Shown here: positions 54,069 to 63,327 of the stretch, piece after piece
Numbering within the stretch: the stretch's first letter is position 1
Layout of the letters: each line of letters starts with the position of its first letter
NCBI RefSeq assembly: GCF_029989365.1
Contig: NZ_JAPRAQ010000002.1
Location: 310,001 to 374,000, forward strand
Direction of reading: 5' to 3'
From: Bradyrhizobium sp. Arg816
GTDB taxonomy: Bacteria > Pseudomonadota > Alphaproteobacteria > Rhizobiales > Xanthobacteraceae
DNA: 64,000 bases
The notes under the pieces: generated by a model
Databases searched by the model: none
What the model was told of the DNA's origin: nothing
The model's input: only the letters and a program-made list of their open reading frames with translations
Program-made: the position numbers and the translations under genes

Positions 54069-57000
54069 TGCATCCCCTCGGTTGCGCCCGCGACCGGCGG
54101 GCCGCCGGATTCAGCCGGCGGCAGCGCCTGCTCGAGGCGGCGGTTGATGCGGTCGAGCGCCAGATAGATCACGGGCGTGGTGTAGAGCGTGAGCAGCTGG
54201 CTCAGCAGCAGGCCGCCGATGATGGAGATGCCGAGCGGAAAGCGCAGCTCGGCGCCGGTGCCGCTCTCGATCGCGAGCGGCAGCGCGCCGAACAGCGCCG
54301 CCAGCGTCGTCATCATGATCGGACGGAAGCGCAAGAGACAGGCCTGCACGATCGCCTCGTTCGGCGACATCCCCTGCCCGCGCTCAGCCTCGAGCGCGAA
54401 GTCGATCATCATGATCGCGTTCTTCTTGACGATGCCCATCAAGAGAATGATGCCGATCAGGCCGATCACCGAGAGGTCCTGCCCGCACAGCATCAGCGCC
54501 AGGATCGCGCCGACGCCGGCCGAAGGCAGCGTCGACAGGATGGTGATCGGGTGGATGTAGCTCTCATAGAGCACGCCCAGCACGATGTAGATCGTGATCA
54601 CGGCGGCGAGCAGCAGCCAGGGCTGGCCGGCGAGCGCCTTGGCGAATTCGGCGGCATCGCCGGCATAGACGCCGACGATGCTGTTGGGCATCTCGATCCG
54701 GGTCTCGATCGTCTTCACCGCCTCGACGGCATCACCGAGCGCGGCGCCCGGGGCGAGGTTGAAGCTGAGTGAGATCGACGGGAATTGCGCCTGGTGCGAG
54801 ATCGCGAGCGGCGCCGTGGTGCGCTTCAGCGTCGCCACGGCGGAGAGCGGCACCTGGGCATTGGGCCCGCCCACGATGCTGCTCGCCGCGCCCGGCAGAT
54901 ACAGCTTCGACAGGATCGAAGGATCGCGCTGGTACATCGGCAGCGCTTCCAACACCACGCGGTACTGGTTGGCCTGGCCGTAGATGGTCGAGATCTGCCG
55001 CTGCGCGAACGCGTCGTTGAGCGTGTCGGTGATGCCTTGCAGGCTCACGCCGAGCTGTCCGGCCCGGGTCCGGTCCACGTCGAGCTGCGCCCGCAGGCCG
55101 CCCTCCTGCGCCTCCGAGGAGACGTCGCGGAACAGCGGATCGCGCCGCATCTCGGCAACGAGCTTGCGCGCCCACTCCGACACCAGCGTCGCGTCGGTCC
55201 CGGTCAGCGTGTACTGGTACTGCGAACGACTCGACTGGGTCGAAATCTGCACGTCCTGCACCGGCTGGAAATAGACGGTCATGCCGGGGATGGCCGACAC
55301 CCGTTCCTTCAGCCGGGTCACAACCGCGCTGACGTCGTCGCGCCGCTCGCCGCGCGGCTTCAAGGTCATGACCAGGCGCCCGACATTGGTGGTCGGGTTG
55401 ACCGAGCCCGCCCCGATCACCGAGACCACGCCGACCACATCAGGATCGGCCTTGATGGCATCGGCCGCCTCGGCCTGCCGCTTCTGCATCTCGGTGAACG
55501 ACACGTCGGGTCCCGCCTCCGTCACCGCCGTGATCGAGGCGGTGTCCTGAAGCGGCAGAAAGCCCTTTGGCGCGACGACGTAGAGGACGAGGGTCGCGAC
55601 CAGCGTGGCGAACGTCACGAGTAGCGTGGCGCGCTGGCGTTCCAGCACCCAGAGCAGCGTCCGGTGATAGAACTCGACGGTGCCATCGATGAAGCGGCTG
55701 ATCGCGGCCAATCCCGGCACAGCCAGTTCCTCATGGGCGTGCTTGAGCAGCCGGGAGCACATCATCGGCGTCAGCGTCAGCGAGACAACGGCCGAGGTCA
55801 CGACCGCGATCGTCAGCGTCAGCGCGAATTCGCGGAACATGCGCCCGACGAGGCCGGACATGAACAAAAGCGGGATGAACACCGCGATCAGCGACACCGT
55901 CAGCGAGATCACGGTGAAGCCGATTTCGCTGGCCCCTTTCAGCGAGGCCTCCATCGCGCTATCGCCGTTCTCCATGTGGCGGACGATGTTCTCGATCATG
56001 ACGATGGCGTCGTCGACGACGAAACCGGTGCCGATCGTGAGCGCCATCAGCGACAGATTGTCGAGGCTGAAGCCGGCGAAATACATGATGCCGAAGCTGG
56101 TGATCAGCGACAGCGGCAGCGCCACGCCGGCGATCAGCGTGGCCCTGAGCGAGCGCAGGAACAACAGCACCACCAGCGTCACCAAGACGACGCTGAGGAT
56201 CAGGGTGAACTGCACGTCGCGGACCGAGGCGCGGATGGTGACGGTACGGTCGGAGACGATGGTGAGGTTCACGCCGGCCGGAATGGCGCGCTGGACCTTT
56301 GGGATTTCCGCCCGGATCTGGCTGACGACATCGATGACGTTGGCGCCGGGCTGGCGCTGGATGTCGATGATGACCGCCGGCGTGCCCTGATACCAGCCGC
56401 CGGTGCGGTCGTTCTCGAGGCCATCCACGATCTGCGCGACATCGGCAATCGTGACCGGCGAGCCGTTGCGGTAGGCGATGATGACAGGCTTGTAGGCGTC
56501 GGCGGCGGCGATCTGGTCGTTGGCGGCGATGATGTAGGATTGCTGCGCGCCGTCGAGCGAGCCTTTGGGCCCCGAAACGTTGGCGTTGGCGATCGCAGTG
56601 CGCAGATCCTCCATCGCGATGCCGTAGGCCGCAAGCCGCGCAAGGTCGGCCTGAATGCGCACGGCCGGCTTCAGCCCGCCGAGCACCGAAACGCGCCCGA
56701 CGCCGGAAATCTGGCTCAGCCGCTGCGCCAGCAGCGTGTCGGCGATGTCGCTCATCGCCCGCAGCGAGATCGTGTCGGAGCGAAGCGCCAGTGTCATCAC
56801 CGGCGCGTCCGCCGGGTTCACCTTGGCGTAGGTCGGCGGATAGGGCAGCGTCTTGGGCAGCACGCCGGCCGCCGCGTTGATCGCGGCCTGCACGTCCTGG
56901 GTGGCGCCGTCGATGTCGCGGTTGAGGTCGAACTGAAGCGAGATCTGGCTGACGCCGAACGAGCTCGTCGAGTTCATCGCCGACAGCGACGGGATCTGGC

Positions 57001-57214
57001 CGAGCTGGCGCTCCAGCGGCGCGGTGATCAGCGAGGCGATCACGTCGGGACTTGCGCCCGGAAGCTGCGTCGTCACCTGCACGGTCGGGAAATCGACCTG
57101 CGGCAGCGCCGAGACCGGCAGGGAGAAATAGCCGAGCGCGCCCCCGATCAGCAGGGCAATACCGAGCAGCGAGGTCGCGATCGGGCGGCGGATGAAGGGT
57201 TCGGAGACGCCCAT
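54065..57214 (-). CDS. RND multidrug efflux transporter (MdtB-like)
   Basis: 1049 aa, same architecture as its downstream partner. N terminus SEPFIRRPIATSLLGIALLIGGALGYFSLPVSALPQVDFPTV; TM4 segment GTGFVVDDAIVMIENIVRH with the proton-relay Asp pair; late TM segment GIVKKNAIMMIDFALEAERG. It shares obvious similarity with the protein at 50958 along its full length, so the two arose by duplication. It follows the adaptor gene by 36 bp. Confidence 0.93.
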   Translation of the reverse strand: MGVSEPFIRRPIATSLLGIALLIGGALGYFSLPVSALPQVDFPTVQVTTQLPGASPDVIASLITAPLERQLGQIPSLSAMNSTSSFGVSQISLQFDLNRDIDGATQDVQAAINAAAGVLPKTLPYPPTYAKVNPADAPVMTLALRSDTISLRAMSDIADTLLAQRLSQISGVGRVSVLGGLKPAVRIQADLARLAAYGIAMEDLRTAIANANVSGPKGSLDGAQQSYIIAANDQIAAADAYKPVIIAYRNGSPVTIADVAQIVDGLENDRTGGWYQGTPAVIIDIQRQPGANVIDVVSQIRAEIPKVQRAIPAGVNLTIVSDRTVTIRASVRDVQFTLILSVVLVTLVVLLFLRSLRATLIAGVALPLSLITSFGIMYFAGFSLDNLSLMALTIGTGFVVDDAIVMIENIVRHMENGDSAMEASLKGASEIGFTVISLTVSLIAVFIPLLFMSGLVGRMFREFALTLTIAVVTSAVVSLTLTPMMCSRLLKHAHEELAVPGLAAISRFIDGTVEFYHRTLLWVLERQRATLLVTFATLVATLVLYVVAPKGFLPLQDTASITAVTEAGPDVSFTEMQKRQAEAADAIKADPDVVGVVSVIGAGSVNPTTNVGRLVMTLKPRGERRDDVSAVVTRLKERVSAIPGMTVYFQPVQDVQISTQSSRSQYQYTLTGTDATLVSEWARKLVAEMRRDPLFRDVSSEAQEGGLRAQLDVDRTRAGQLGVSLQGITDTLNDAFAQRQISTIYGQANQYRVVLEALPMYQRDPSILSKLYLPGAASSIVGGPNAQVPLSAVATLKRTTAPLAISHQAQFPSISLSFNLAPGAALGDAVEAVKTIETRIEMPNSIVGVYAGDAAEFAKALAGQPWLLLAAVITIYIVLGVLYESYIHPITILSTLPSAGVGAILALMLCGQDLSVIGLIGIILLMGIVKKNAIMMIDFALEAERGQGMSPNEAIVQACLLRFRPIMMTTLAALFGALPLAIESGTGAELRFPLGISIIGGLLLSQLLTLYTTPVIYLALDRINRRLEQALPPAESGGPPVAGATEGMQ

Positions 57215-57250
57215 GGGATCTGCCTGCCGCTCAGGCGGCTGTTGTCGGGA

Positions 57251-58681
57251 TCATGGCTGCTTGGCTCCAGGTCCCGATGCCCCCGGCCCCGGCGCCGGTC
57301 CGGTCTGCCCCTTCTGGTCGCCTTCGCTGCTGCTCCGCTTGGCGCGGTGCTCGCCGTCCTTGCCAGGTCCGTCCTTGCCAGGTCCGTCCTTGCCAAGTCC
57401 GTCCTTTTGCCCGTCCTTGGCCTGCCCATCCTTCTTCTGGCCATCCGGGCCGCGCGTGCGCTTGCGCGGGGCGAGATCGGCCGACGGTGTCTGGTCATCG
57501 CGGCCGACGACCACCTTGGACCCGTCGGACAGATTGGCAAAGCCCGTCGTGACGACCTTGTCGGTCGGCGACAGGCCGCTGGCAATGACGGCGTCATGCT
57601 CGTTCTGCTGGGTCACGGTCACCGGCTTGGCGGAGACGACATTGTCCTCGCCGATGACGTAGCTGAAGGTGCCGATCGGTCCGCGCTGCACCGCCGATGT
57701 CGGCACCACCAGCGCCTGCATCAAGGTCTCGACCTTGAGGCGGACATTGACGAACTGGCCCGGCCAGAGCTGGTAATTGGCGTTGGGGAATTCCGCCTTG
57801 AGCTTGAGCGTGCCGGTGGTCTGGTCGACCTGGTTGTCGATGCCGGTCAGCTTGCCGGTGTCGATCACGGTGATGCCGTCATTGCCGAACACGTCGACCG
57901 CGAGCGTGCCCTTCGACGCCGCTGCGTTGACGCGCATGATCTGCTGCTGCGGCAGGCTGAACCACACCGCGATCGGCTGCAATTGCGTGATCACCAGGAG
58001 GCCCGTGGCGTCGGCGGCGTGGATGATGTTGCCCTGGTCGACCTGGCGCAGGCCGGCGCGGCCGGAGAGCGGCGCCACGATCTTGGTGTAGCTCAACGTC
58101 GCCGCCGCATTGTCGATCGCAGCCTGGTCGGCTTTGACCAGCGCCTCGGTCTGCGCGACCGCGGCGCGCTGGGTGTCGGCCTGTTGTTTGGAGCCCGCGT
58201 TGGAGGCAGCCAACTGCTCGTAGCGCGTAAGGTCGATGCGCTGGTTGGCGAGCTGCGCCTCGTCCTGCGCCTTCTTGGCGACGGCCTGGTCATACGTCGC
58301 CTGGTAGAGTGCGGGGTCGATCTCGCCGAGCACGTCGCCCTTCTTGACGTCCTGGCCCTCGGTGAATTTCACGGCGATCAGCTTGCCGTCGACCTGCGAG
58401 CGCACGGTCACCGTGTTGAGCGCGCGGATCGCGCCCACGCCGTCGAGATAGACCGGGACGTCCTGGATGCGGGGCGTCGCCGCCAGCACCGGCACCGGCA
58501 GATCGGGCCGCTGGTTGCGGCCATTCGCCTGCTGCGGCTGCTGGTGCCAGACGGTCCAGCCGAAATAGCCGAGCCCGCCAAGGATGGCGAGCGTGATCAG
58601 GGTCATGACGAAGCCGCGGCCGCGCGATTTCTTCGCCGTCCCTTCTTTCGCGCCTTCCTTCGTATCCGGCTTAAAGAGCAT
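57251..58681 (-). CDS. RND periplasmic adaptor (MdtA/HlyD-like) with Lys-Asp-Gly repeat tail
   Basis: 476 aa from ATG 58681; a longer frame upstream overlaps the outer-membrane gene. One N-terminal anchor helix (MTLITLAILGGLGYFGWTVW), a barrel-sandwich domain with DVPVYLDGVGAIRALNTVTVRSQVDGKL, an alpha-hairpin (about 115-190) and a beta domain near PLSGRAGLRQVDQGNIIHA. The final ~75 residues are low-complexity: KDGQAKDGQKDGLGKDGPGK and so on, encoded by 15-bp imperfect tandem repeats at about 57360-57415. That tail lies outside the fold and is unusual for MdtA. Confidence 0.92.
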   Translation of the reverse strand: MLFKPDTKEGAKEGTAKKSRGRGFVMTLITLAILGGLGYFGWTVWHQQPQQANGRNQRPDLPVPVLAATPRIQDVPVYLDGVGAIRALNTVTVRSQVDGKLIAVKFTEGQDVKKGDVLGEIDPALYQATYDQAVAKKAQDEAQLANQRIDLTRYEQLAASNAGSKQQADTQRAAVAQTEALVKADQAAIDNAAATLSYTKIVAPLSGRAGLRQVDQGNIIHAADATGLLVITQLQPIAVWFSLPQQQIMRVNAAASKGTLAVDVFGNDGITVIDTGKLTGIDNQVDQTTGTLKLKAEFPNANYQLWPGQFVNVRLKVETLMQALVVPTSAVQRGPIGTFSYVIGEDNVVSAKPVTVTQQNEHDAVIASGLSPTDKVVTTGFANLSDGSKVVVGRDDQTPSADLAPRKRTRGPDGQKKDGQAKDGQKDGLGKDGPGKDGPGKDGEHRAKRSSSEGDQKGQTGPAPGPGASGPGAKQP

Positions 58682-60122
58682 TGACCGGTTTCTCCATTCG
58701 CGGCTCCCAGCCGCCGCCGAGCGCCTGATACAGGCTGACGATGGCGAGAAGCCGTGCGAGTTGGGCCTGCCACAACGCATCTTCGGCCTGAAATAGTGTC
58801 TGCTGGACGTTCAGCACAGTCACGATGTCGGCCGTGCCGGCGCGCAATTGCTGCTCGGCCAGATCGAAGGCGCGCTTCGACGAGGTCACGACATCGCGCT
58901 GCAATTGCAGCTTGATCGTGGTCTGCTTGATCGAATACAGCGCATTGTCGACGTCCGCAAACGACTGGATGATGGTCTTGCGGTAGGTCTGAAGCAACTC
59001 GTCCTGCCGCGCCTTGGCGAATTCGAAATTGCCGAGGATCTTGCCGCCGTCGAAGATCGGCTGCGTGGCGCTACCGACGAGCTGGAAGAAGGCCGCATGC
59101 GGCTGGAACAGCGAGACCAGCGCCGAGCTCTGATAGCCGCCATTGCCGGTGAGCTGGATGGTCGGAAAGAACTGCGCGCGGGCATTGCCGATGTTCGCGG
59201 TCGCCGAGGCGAGCTGTGCCTCCTGGCGGCGGATGTCGGGCCGCTGCGTCAAAAGCTCCGACGGCAGGCCGGGCGTGACGCGCGGGATGGCGATCTTGTT
59301 CAGCGAGCCGCCGAGCACGCGGACGCTCTCCGGCGGCCGCGATACCAGCACGGCGAGTGCGTTGACGTTCTGGTCGAGCGTCTGGCGCAGCGGCGGCACC
59401 AGCGCCTTCTGGTTGGCGAGCACGCTCTCCTGCTGGGCGACGTCGAGGTCGGTGCCGGTGCCGGCCTTGCGGCGCTCGCGGATCGCATCGAGGATGCGCT
59501 GCGCGCTGGCGATGTTGCTCTGGGCGGTACGCAGGCGATCCTGCGAGGCCAGCACCTGGAAATAGGCGTTGGCGACGCCGGCGAGCGTCGTCAGGGCGAC
59601 GACGTCACGATCGAAACGGTTGGCATTCGCCGTCTCTTCCGCCGTTTGCAGCGCATCGCGGTTCTGGCCCCAGAAGTCGAGCTGGTAGCTCGCGCTCAGC
59701 GACGCCGAATAGTTGACGACCTCGCGGCCGCCGATGGACAGGCCCGAGGCGCTCGAACCCGAGGTGCGTGAATAGGTTTCCGATCCGCCGCCCGACAGGC
59801 TCGGCAGCAGGGCAGCGCCTGCCTGCCGCGCCTGGGCGTCGGCCTGGACGATGCGCGCGACGGCGGCGGCGATGTCGAGATTGACGGTTTGCGCCTCCTC
59901 CATCAGTTGCGTCAGCTCCGTGGAGCGAAAGCCGCGCCACCAATCCAGCGACGGCGGCGCATCCGGCTTGCCCGCGTATTTGTATTGCGCGGGAACATCG
60001 AGTGCGGGATCGGGCAAATCCTGCGTCAGCACGCAGGCGCCTGAACTGGCGGCAAGGCACACCACGGCAGCCCATCGCGCCGCACGCGACGTCCGGAACG
60101 TAAGGCCGGGAGATCGCCCCAT
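58671..60122 (-). CDS. Outer-membrane efflux lipoprotein (OprM/NodT family)
   Basis: 483 aa from ATG 60122. The signal peptide ends in a lipobox-like AASSGAC, with Cys to be lipidated. Two outer-membrane efflux repeats follow: the LDWWRGFRSTELTQLMEEAQTVNLDIAAA start typical of NodT, and LTQRPDIRRQEAQLASATANIGNARAQFFP. It is the first gene of the four-gene pump operon and overlaps the adaptor start by 11 bp. It gives this RND pair its own exit duct, independent of tolC at 18965. Confidence 0.93.
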   Translation of the reverse strand: MGRSPGLTFRTSRAARWAAVVCLAASSGACVLTQDLPDPALDVPAQYKYAGKPDAPPSLDWWRGFRSTELTQLMEEAQTVNLDIAAAVARIVQADAQARQAGAALLPSLSGGGSETYSRTSGSSASGLSIGGREVVNYSASLSASYQLDFWGQNRDALQTAEETANANRFDRDVVALTTLAGVANAYFQVLASQDRLRTAQSNIASAQRILDAIRERRKAGTGTDLDVAQQESVLANQKALVPPLRQTLDQNVNALAVLVSRPPESVRVLGGSLNKIAIPRVTPGLPSELLTQRPDIRRQEAQLASATANIGNARAQFFPTIQLTGNGGYQSSALVSLFQPHAAFFQLVGSATQPIFDGGKILGNFEFAKARQDELLQTYRKTIIQSFADVDNALYSIKQTTIKLQLQRDVVTSSKRAFDLAEQQLRAGTADIVTVLNVQQTLFQAEDALWQAQLARLLAIVSLYQALGGGWEPRMEKPVNAL

Positions 60123-60757
60123 GGCGACCGCAGGACCATCCTGTGTCACATCCACCCCCCGCCGGGCAGATTGATCCGCCACCGCAGAGCCGGATTAACC
60201 GATTCGTGGCGGGACGGCCGGGGGCGTTTGTGTAACTCGTTCACAGCCGTGATGCTTTCTGCGGAACCTGAAGTTGATACTAGCGGGGTGCGGAACAGGG
60301 GGACAGTCCCGCACCTGCGAAATACGGCCCCGAATGCGTCGATGTCGAACTCACGCAAATACAAAATGCGCCTGTGTCACAGGGCTTTTTTGTATTCCAA
60401 CCTCGCTCCGAGGCGCATTCAAGCTTACCAAGATTTCATGTGACAATTGCCGCCACGCCGACGCCAGGGCCACCCGCTCCCGGCAGTCGCTCCACCGAAA
60501 CCTGCGCCGCAGCGCACCGCAGCTTCCCGGGCCTTGGGTGAGCGCACGGCGCGCTGTGATCGGGTGATGGTCTGCAATTGCACTATGCAGGCGGCGATGA
60601 ACTGCCGGAGGTACCCCGCCAGCACCTTGGCGACCGGCGCAACGCGCACCTATATCATGCGCATGATTCGACGCTGACCGTTTGCGGGGCGCCCTCGGGT
60701 CCAGCGATATGAGGCGTATGGGGGCGCCTGGCTCGCGGTCGGACAGTATCCGTTCAG
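60123..60757. other. Divergent non-coding region between efflux operon and cfa
   Basis: About 635 bp without a supported gene; small frames on both strands look random. It should hold the promoters of the RND operon and of the cyclopropane synthase. A GGGAC-A-GTCCC palindrome lies near 60301-60312, and CCTGTG-T-CACAGG followed by seven T starts near 60371, resembling a plus-strand terminator with no gene before it. No regulator gene is encoded here. Confidence 0.5.
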
Positions 60758-60760
60758 GTG

Positions 60761-62002
60761 ATGGATCCGCCGATGTCGCATACCATCTCGGTGACGTCAG
60801 ACACCATAGACACAGTGCTCGCCGATCTGCCGCGCATCGTTCGCCTCGCGCTCAGTTTTGGCGCGCGGCTGCGGCGAGGAACGCTCGACGTCACCCTGCC
60901 CGACGGACGCGTGATCCGCCTCGGCGGCCAGGAGCCGGGCCCGAATGCCGCGATGCGGCTGCACAATTACGGCTTCGCTTCGCGCCTCGTTAACGGCGGC
61001 GACATCGGCATCGCGGAGGCCTATCTCGCCGGCGACTGGGATACGCCGGACCTGACGCAATTCCTCTACCTGTTCTGCGTCAATCACGATCTGATCCAGG
61101 CCATGCTGAACGACAAGCCGCTGATGCGGTTCGTCCAGCTGCTGCAGCACTGGTTCAACCGCAACACCCGCCGTCAGGCGCGGCGCAACATCCACGCCCA
61201 TTACGACATCGGCAATGCGTTCTATTCGGCCTGGCTCGATCCCGGCATGACCTATTCCTCGGCGCTGTTCGAGGAGAGCACCTCCGATCTCACGACAGCC
61301 CAGACCAACAAATACCGCCGGCTCGCCGAGGCGCTCGACCTGAAGCCGGGCCAGACGCTGCTCGAGATCGGCTGCGGCTGGGGCGGCTTCGCCGAGTTCG
61401 CCGCAAAGACCTTCGGCACGCGCGTGGTGGGCCTCACGATCTCGACCGAGCAGCGCGATTTTGCGCAGAAGCGCATTCACGAGGCGGGCCTTGCCGAGAA
61501 GGTCGAGATCCGTCTTCAGGATTATCGCGACGAACGCGACCGCTACGACCGCATCGCCTCGATCGAGATGATCGAAGCCGTCGGCGAGCAGTTCTGGCCA
61601 AAATATTTCGCCCAGCTGCGGGACCGGCTGCTGCCCGGCGGCCTTGCCGGCATCCAGGCGATCACAATTCAGGACAGGCTGTTCCAGGGCTACCGGCGCG
61701 AGGTGGACTTCATCCAGCACTACGTCTTTCCCGGCGGCATGCTGCCCTCGCCCGCCGTGCTCAAGTCGCTCGGCGACAGGTTCGGCTTGCCCGTCATCCG
61801 CGAGCGCATCTTCGGGCAAGATTATGCCAAGACGCTGGCCACCTGGCGGAATAACTTCCAGACGGCCTGGCCGGGCCTCGTGCCGCTCGGCTTCGACGAC
61901 CGGTTCCGGCGGCTGTGGGAGTATTACCTGTCCTATTGCGAGGCCGGATTCCTGTCCGGGAATATCGACGTCCGGCAAGTCATCTTCGCAAAGCAGCAAT
62001 AA
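60761..62002 (+). CDS. cfa: Cyclopropane-fatty-acyl-phospholipid synthase
   Basis: 413 aa from ATG 60761 (GTG 60758 and ATG 60773 are alternatives). The N-terminal lipid-binding region leads to RRNIHAHYDIGNAFYSAWLDPGMTYSSALF, the CFA signature. The SAM site LLEIGCGWGGFAEFA (about 198-212) and VVGLTISTEQRDFAQKRI follow, then the active-site VDFIQHYVFPGGMLPS containing Tyr/His/Glu-type residues. It adds a methylene from SAM to cis double bonds of membrane phospholipids, often at stationary phase or under acid stress. It is followed by CTTGCAAG repeats. Confidence 0.95.
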   Translation: MDPPMSHTISVTSDTIDTVLADLPRIVRLALSFGARLRRGTLDVTLPDGRVIRLGGQEPGPNAAMRLHNYGFASRLVNGGDIGIAEAYLAGDWDTPDLTQFLYLFCVNHDLIQAMLNDKPLMRFVQLLQHWFNRNTRRQARRNIHAHYDIGNAFYSAWLDPGMTYSSALFEESTSDLTTAQTNKYRRLAEALDLKPGQTLLEIGCGWGGFAEFAAKTFGTRVVGLTISTEQRDFAQKRIHEAGLAEKVEIRLQDYRDERDRYDRIASIEMIEAVGEQFWPKYFAQLRDRLLPGGLAGIQAITIQDRLFQGYRREVDFIQHYVFPGGMLPSPAVLKSLGDRFGLPVIRERIFGQDYAKTLATWRNNFQTAWPGLVPLGFDDRFRRLWEYYLSYCEAGFLSGNIDVRQVIFAKQQ

Positions 62003-62018
62003 GGGTTTGCGGGGGCGG

Positions 62019-62063
62019 CTTGCAAGATCGCTTGCAAGGTCGCTTGCAAGGGTCGCTTGTAAG
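62019..62063. repeat. Four short tandem palindromes CTTGCAAG
   Basis: Units CTTGCAAG-ATCG, CTTGCAAG-GTCG, CTTGCAAG-GGTCG and CTTGTAAG follow one another with 12-13 bp spacing just downstream of the cfa stop. The octamer is itself a perfect palindrome. The flanks (GGGGCGG and CCCCGCC) could also pair over the set. Confidence 0.85.
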
Positions 62064-62122
62064 CCCCGCCACCCTACTTTAGGGTCGCGCCCACCTTGTG
62101 AACCAGCCGGTAATTGCCTGAC

Positions 62123-63157
62123 ATGACCATCAAAAATGACGTTGTCGAAGCCATCGGCAACACCCCGCTCATCAAGCTCAAGCGCGCCTCCGAACTGACC
62201 GGATGCACCATTCTGGGCAAGGCCGAGTTCATGAATCCGGGCCAGTCGGTGAAGGACCGCGCCGGCAAATGGATGATCCTGGAGGCCGAGAAGCGCGGCG
62301 AGCTCAAGCCGGGCGGTCTCGTGGTGGAGGCGACGGCCGGCAACACCGGAATCGGCCTCGCGGTCGTGGCGAGCGCGCGCGGCTACCGCACGCTGATCGT
62401 GATCCCGGAGACGCAGAGCCAGGAGAAGAAGGATTTTCTGAAGCTGTGCGGCGCCGAGCTGATCGAGGTGCCAGCCCTGCCCTATGCCAATCCCAACAAT
62501 TATCAGCATGTCGGCCGCCGGCTCGCCGACGAACTGCGCAAGACCGAGCCCAATGGCGTGCTGTTCGCCGACCAGTGGAATAACCTCGACAATGCGAAGG
62601 CGCACTACGAGTCGACGGGTCCCGAGATCTGGGAGCAGACCGGCGGCAAGGTCGACGGCTTCGTCTGCTCGGTCGGCAGCGGCGGCACGCTCGCCGGCGT
62701 CAGCCGCTATCTGAAAGAGAAGAACAAGGACGTCCGGATCGCCTGCGCCGATCCGCATGGCGCCGGCATGTTCGAGTATTTCCGGAGCGGCGACGCCAAA
62801 GCGACGCCGGGCGGCTCGATCACGGAAGGTATCGGCCTCAACCGTGCGACCGCAATCGTCGAGAGCGCGAAGGTGGATGACGCCTATCTTGTTCCCGATG
62901 CGGAAGCCGTCACGGTGATTTACGAGCTGCTCCAGCACGAAGGCCTGTGCCTCGGCGGTTCCACCGGCATCAACATCGCCGGCGCAATACGACTTGCGAA
63001 ACAGCTCGGGCCCGGCAAGACGATCGTCACCGTGCTCTGCGATTCCGGCAGCCGCTATCAGTCGAAGCTGTTCAATGCCGACTTCATGCGCGCCAAGAAC
63101 CTGCCGGTGCCGGAATGGCTGGAGAAGCGCAGCAACATCAAGCCGCCGTTCGTCTAG
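62123..63157 (+). CDS. cysK: Cysteine synthase / O-acetylserine sulfhydrylase (PLP enzyme)
   Basis: 344 aa from ATG 62123; a TTG three codons earlier is less likely. The PLP-binding Lys sits in NPGQSVKDRAGKW (Lys about 44); EATAGNTGIGLAVVA holds the substrate-binding TSGN-type loop, here TAGN; VGSGGTLAGVSRYL binds the PLP phosphate, and LCDSGSRYQSK ends the core. It makes cysteine from O-acetylserine and sulfide. It is a member of the longer (about 340 aa) CysK-like group rather than the classic 310-aa CysK. Confidence 0.92.
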   Translation: MTIKNDVVEAIGNTPLIKLKRASELTGCTILGKAEFMNPGQSVKDRAGKWMILEAEKRGELKPGGLVVEATAGNTGIGLAVVASARGYRTLIVIPETQSQEKKDFLKLCGAELIEVPALPYANPNNYQHVGRRLADELRKTEPNGVLFADQWNNLDNAKAHYESTGPEIWEQTGGKVDGFVCSVGSGGTLAGVSRYLKEKNKDVRIACADPHGAGMFEYFRSGDAKATPGGSITEGIGLNRATAIVESAKVDDAYLVPDAEAVTVIYELLQHEGLCLGGSTGINIAGAIRLAKQLGPGKTIVTVLCDSGSRYQSKLFNADFMRAKNLPVPEWLEKRSNIKPPFV

Positions 63158-63228
63158 GCCGGGAGGGTCGCGGCCGCCCGGATTACGAAGTCCGGCTCAA
63201 GTTGAGCAAGCCGCAGTGCCGCAGCCGT

Positions 63229-63315
63229 AGGGTGGGCAAAGCGAAGCGTGCCCACCACGCCTGCCGCGATCGCCGAGGGATGGTGGGCACGGCGCGACGC
63301 GCCTTTGCCCACCCT
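63229..63315. repeat. Intergenic palindromic repeat (GGGTGGGCAAAG type)
   Basis: AGGGTGGGCAAAGCGAAGCG...TGCCCACCA starting at 63229 is mirrored by TGGTGGGCACGG...GCCTTTGCCCACCCT ending at 63315. It forms one long imperfect hairpin between the convergent cysK and aapP genes. Elements with this GGGTGGGCAAAGCGAAGC core are widely dispersed in Bradyrhizobium genomes and differ from the repeat at 12580. Confidence 0.87.
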
Positions 63316-63327
63316 CGGCAGCCCGCT

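Noticed and set aside
52176..54167. 663-codon plus-strand frame
   Set aside because: Antisense to the MdtC-like gene; low-complexity composition.
55664..58684. 1006-codon plus-strand open frame across the RND genes
   Set aside because: It is antisense to two clear pump genes; its composition is His/Arg/Asp-rich as expected of a high-GC shadow, and it has no recognisable domain.
60371..60393. Hairpin plus T-run in the cfa upstream region as a terminator of a small gene
   Set aside because: No supported gene ends before it on the plus strand.
62019..62063. Short regular repeats considered as a CRISPR array
   Set aside because: Units are 8 bp palindromes with 4-5 bp spacers, far too short, and there are no cas genes in the window.
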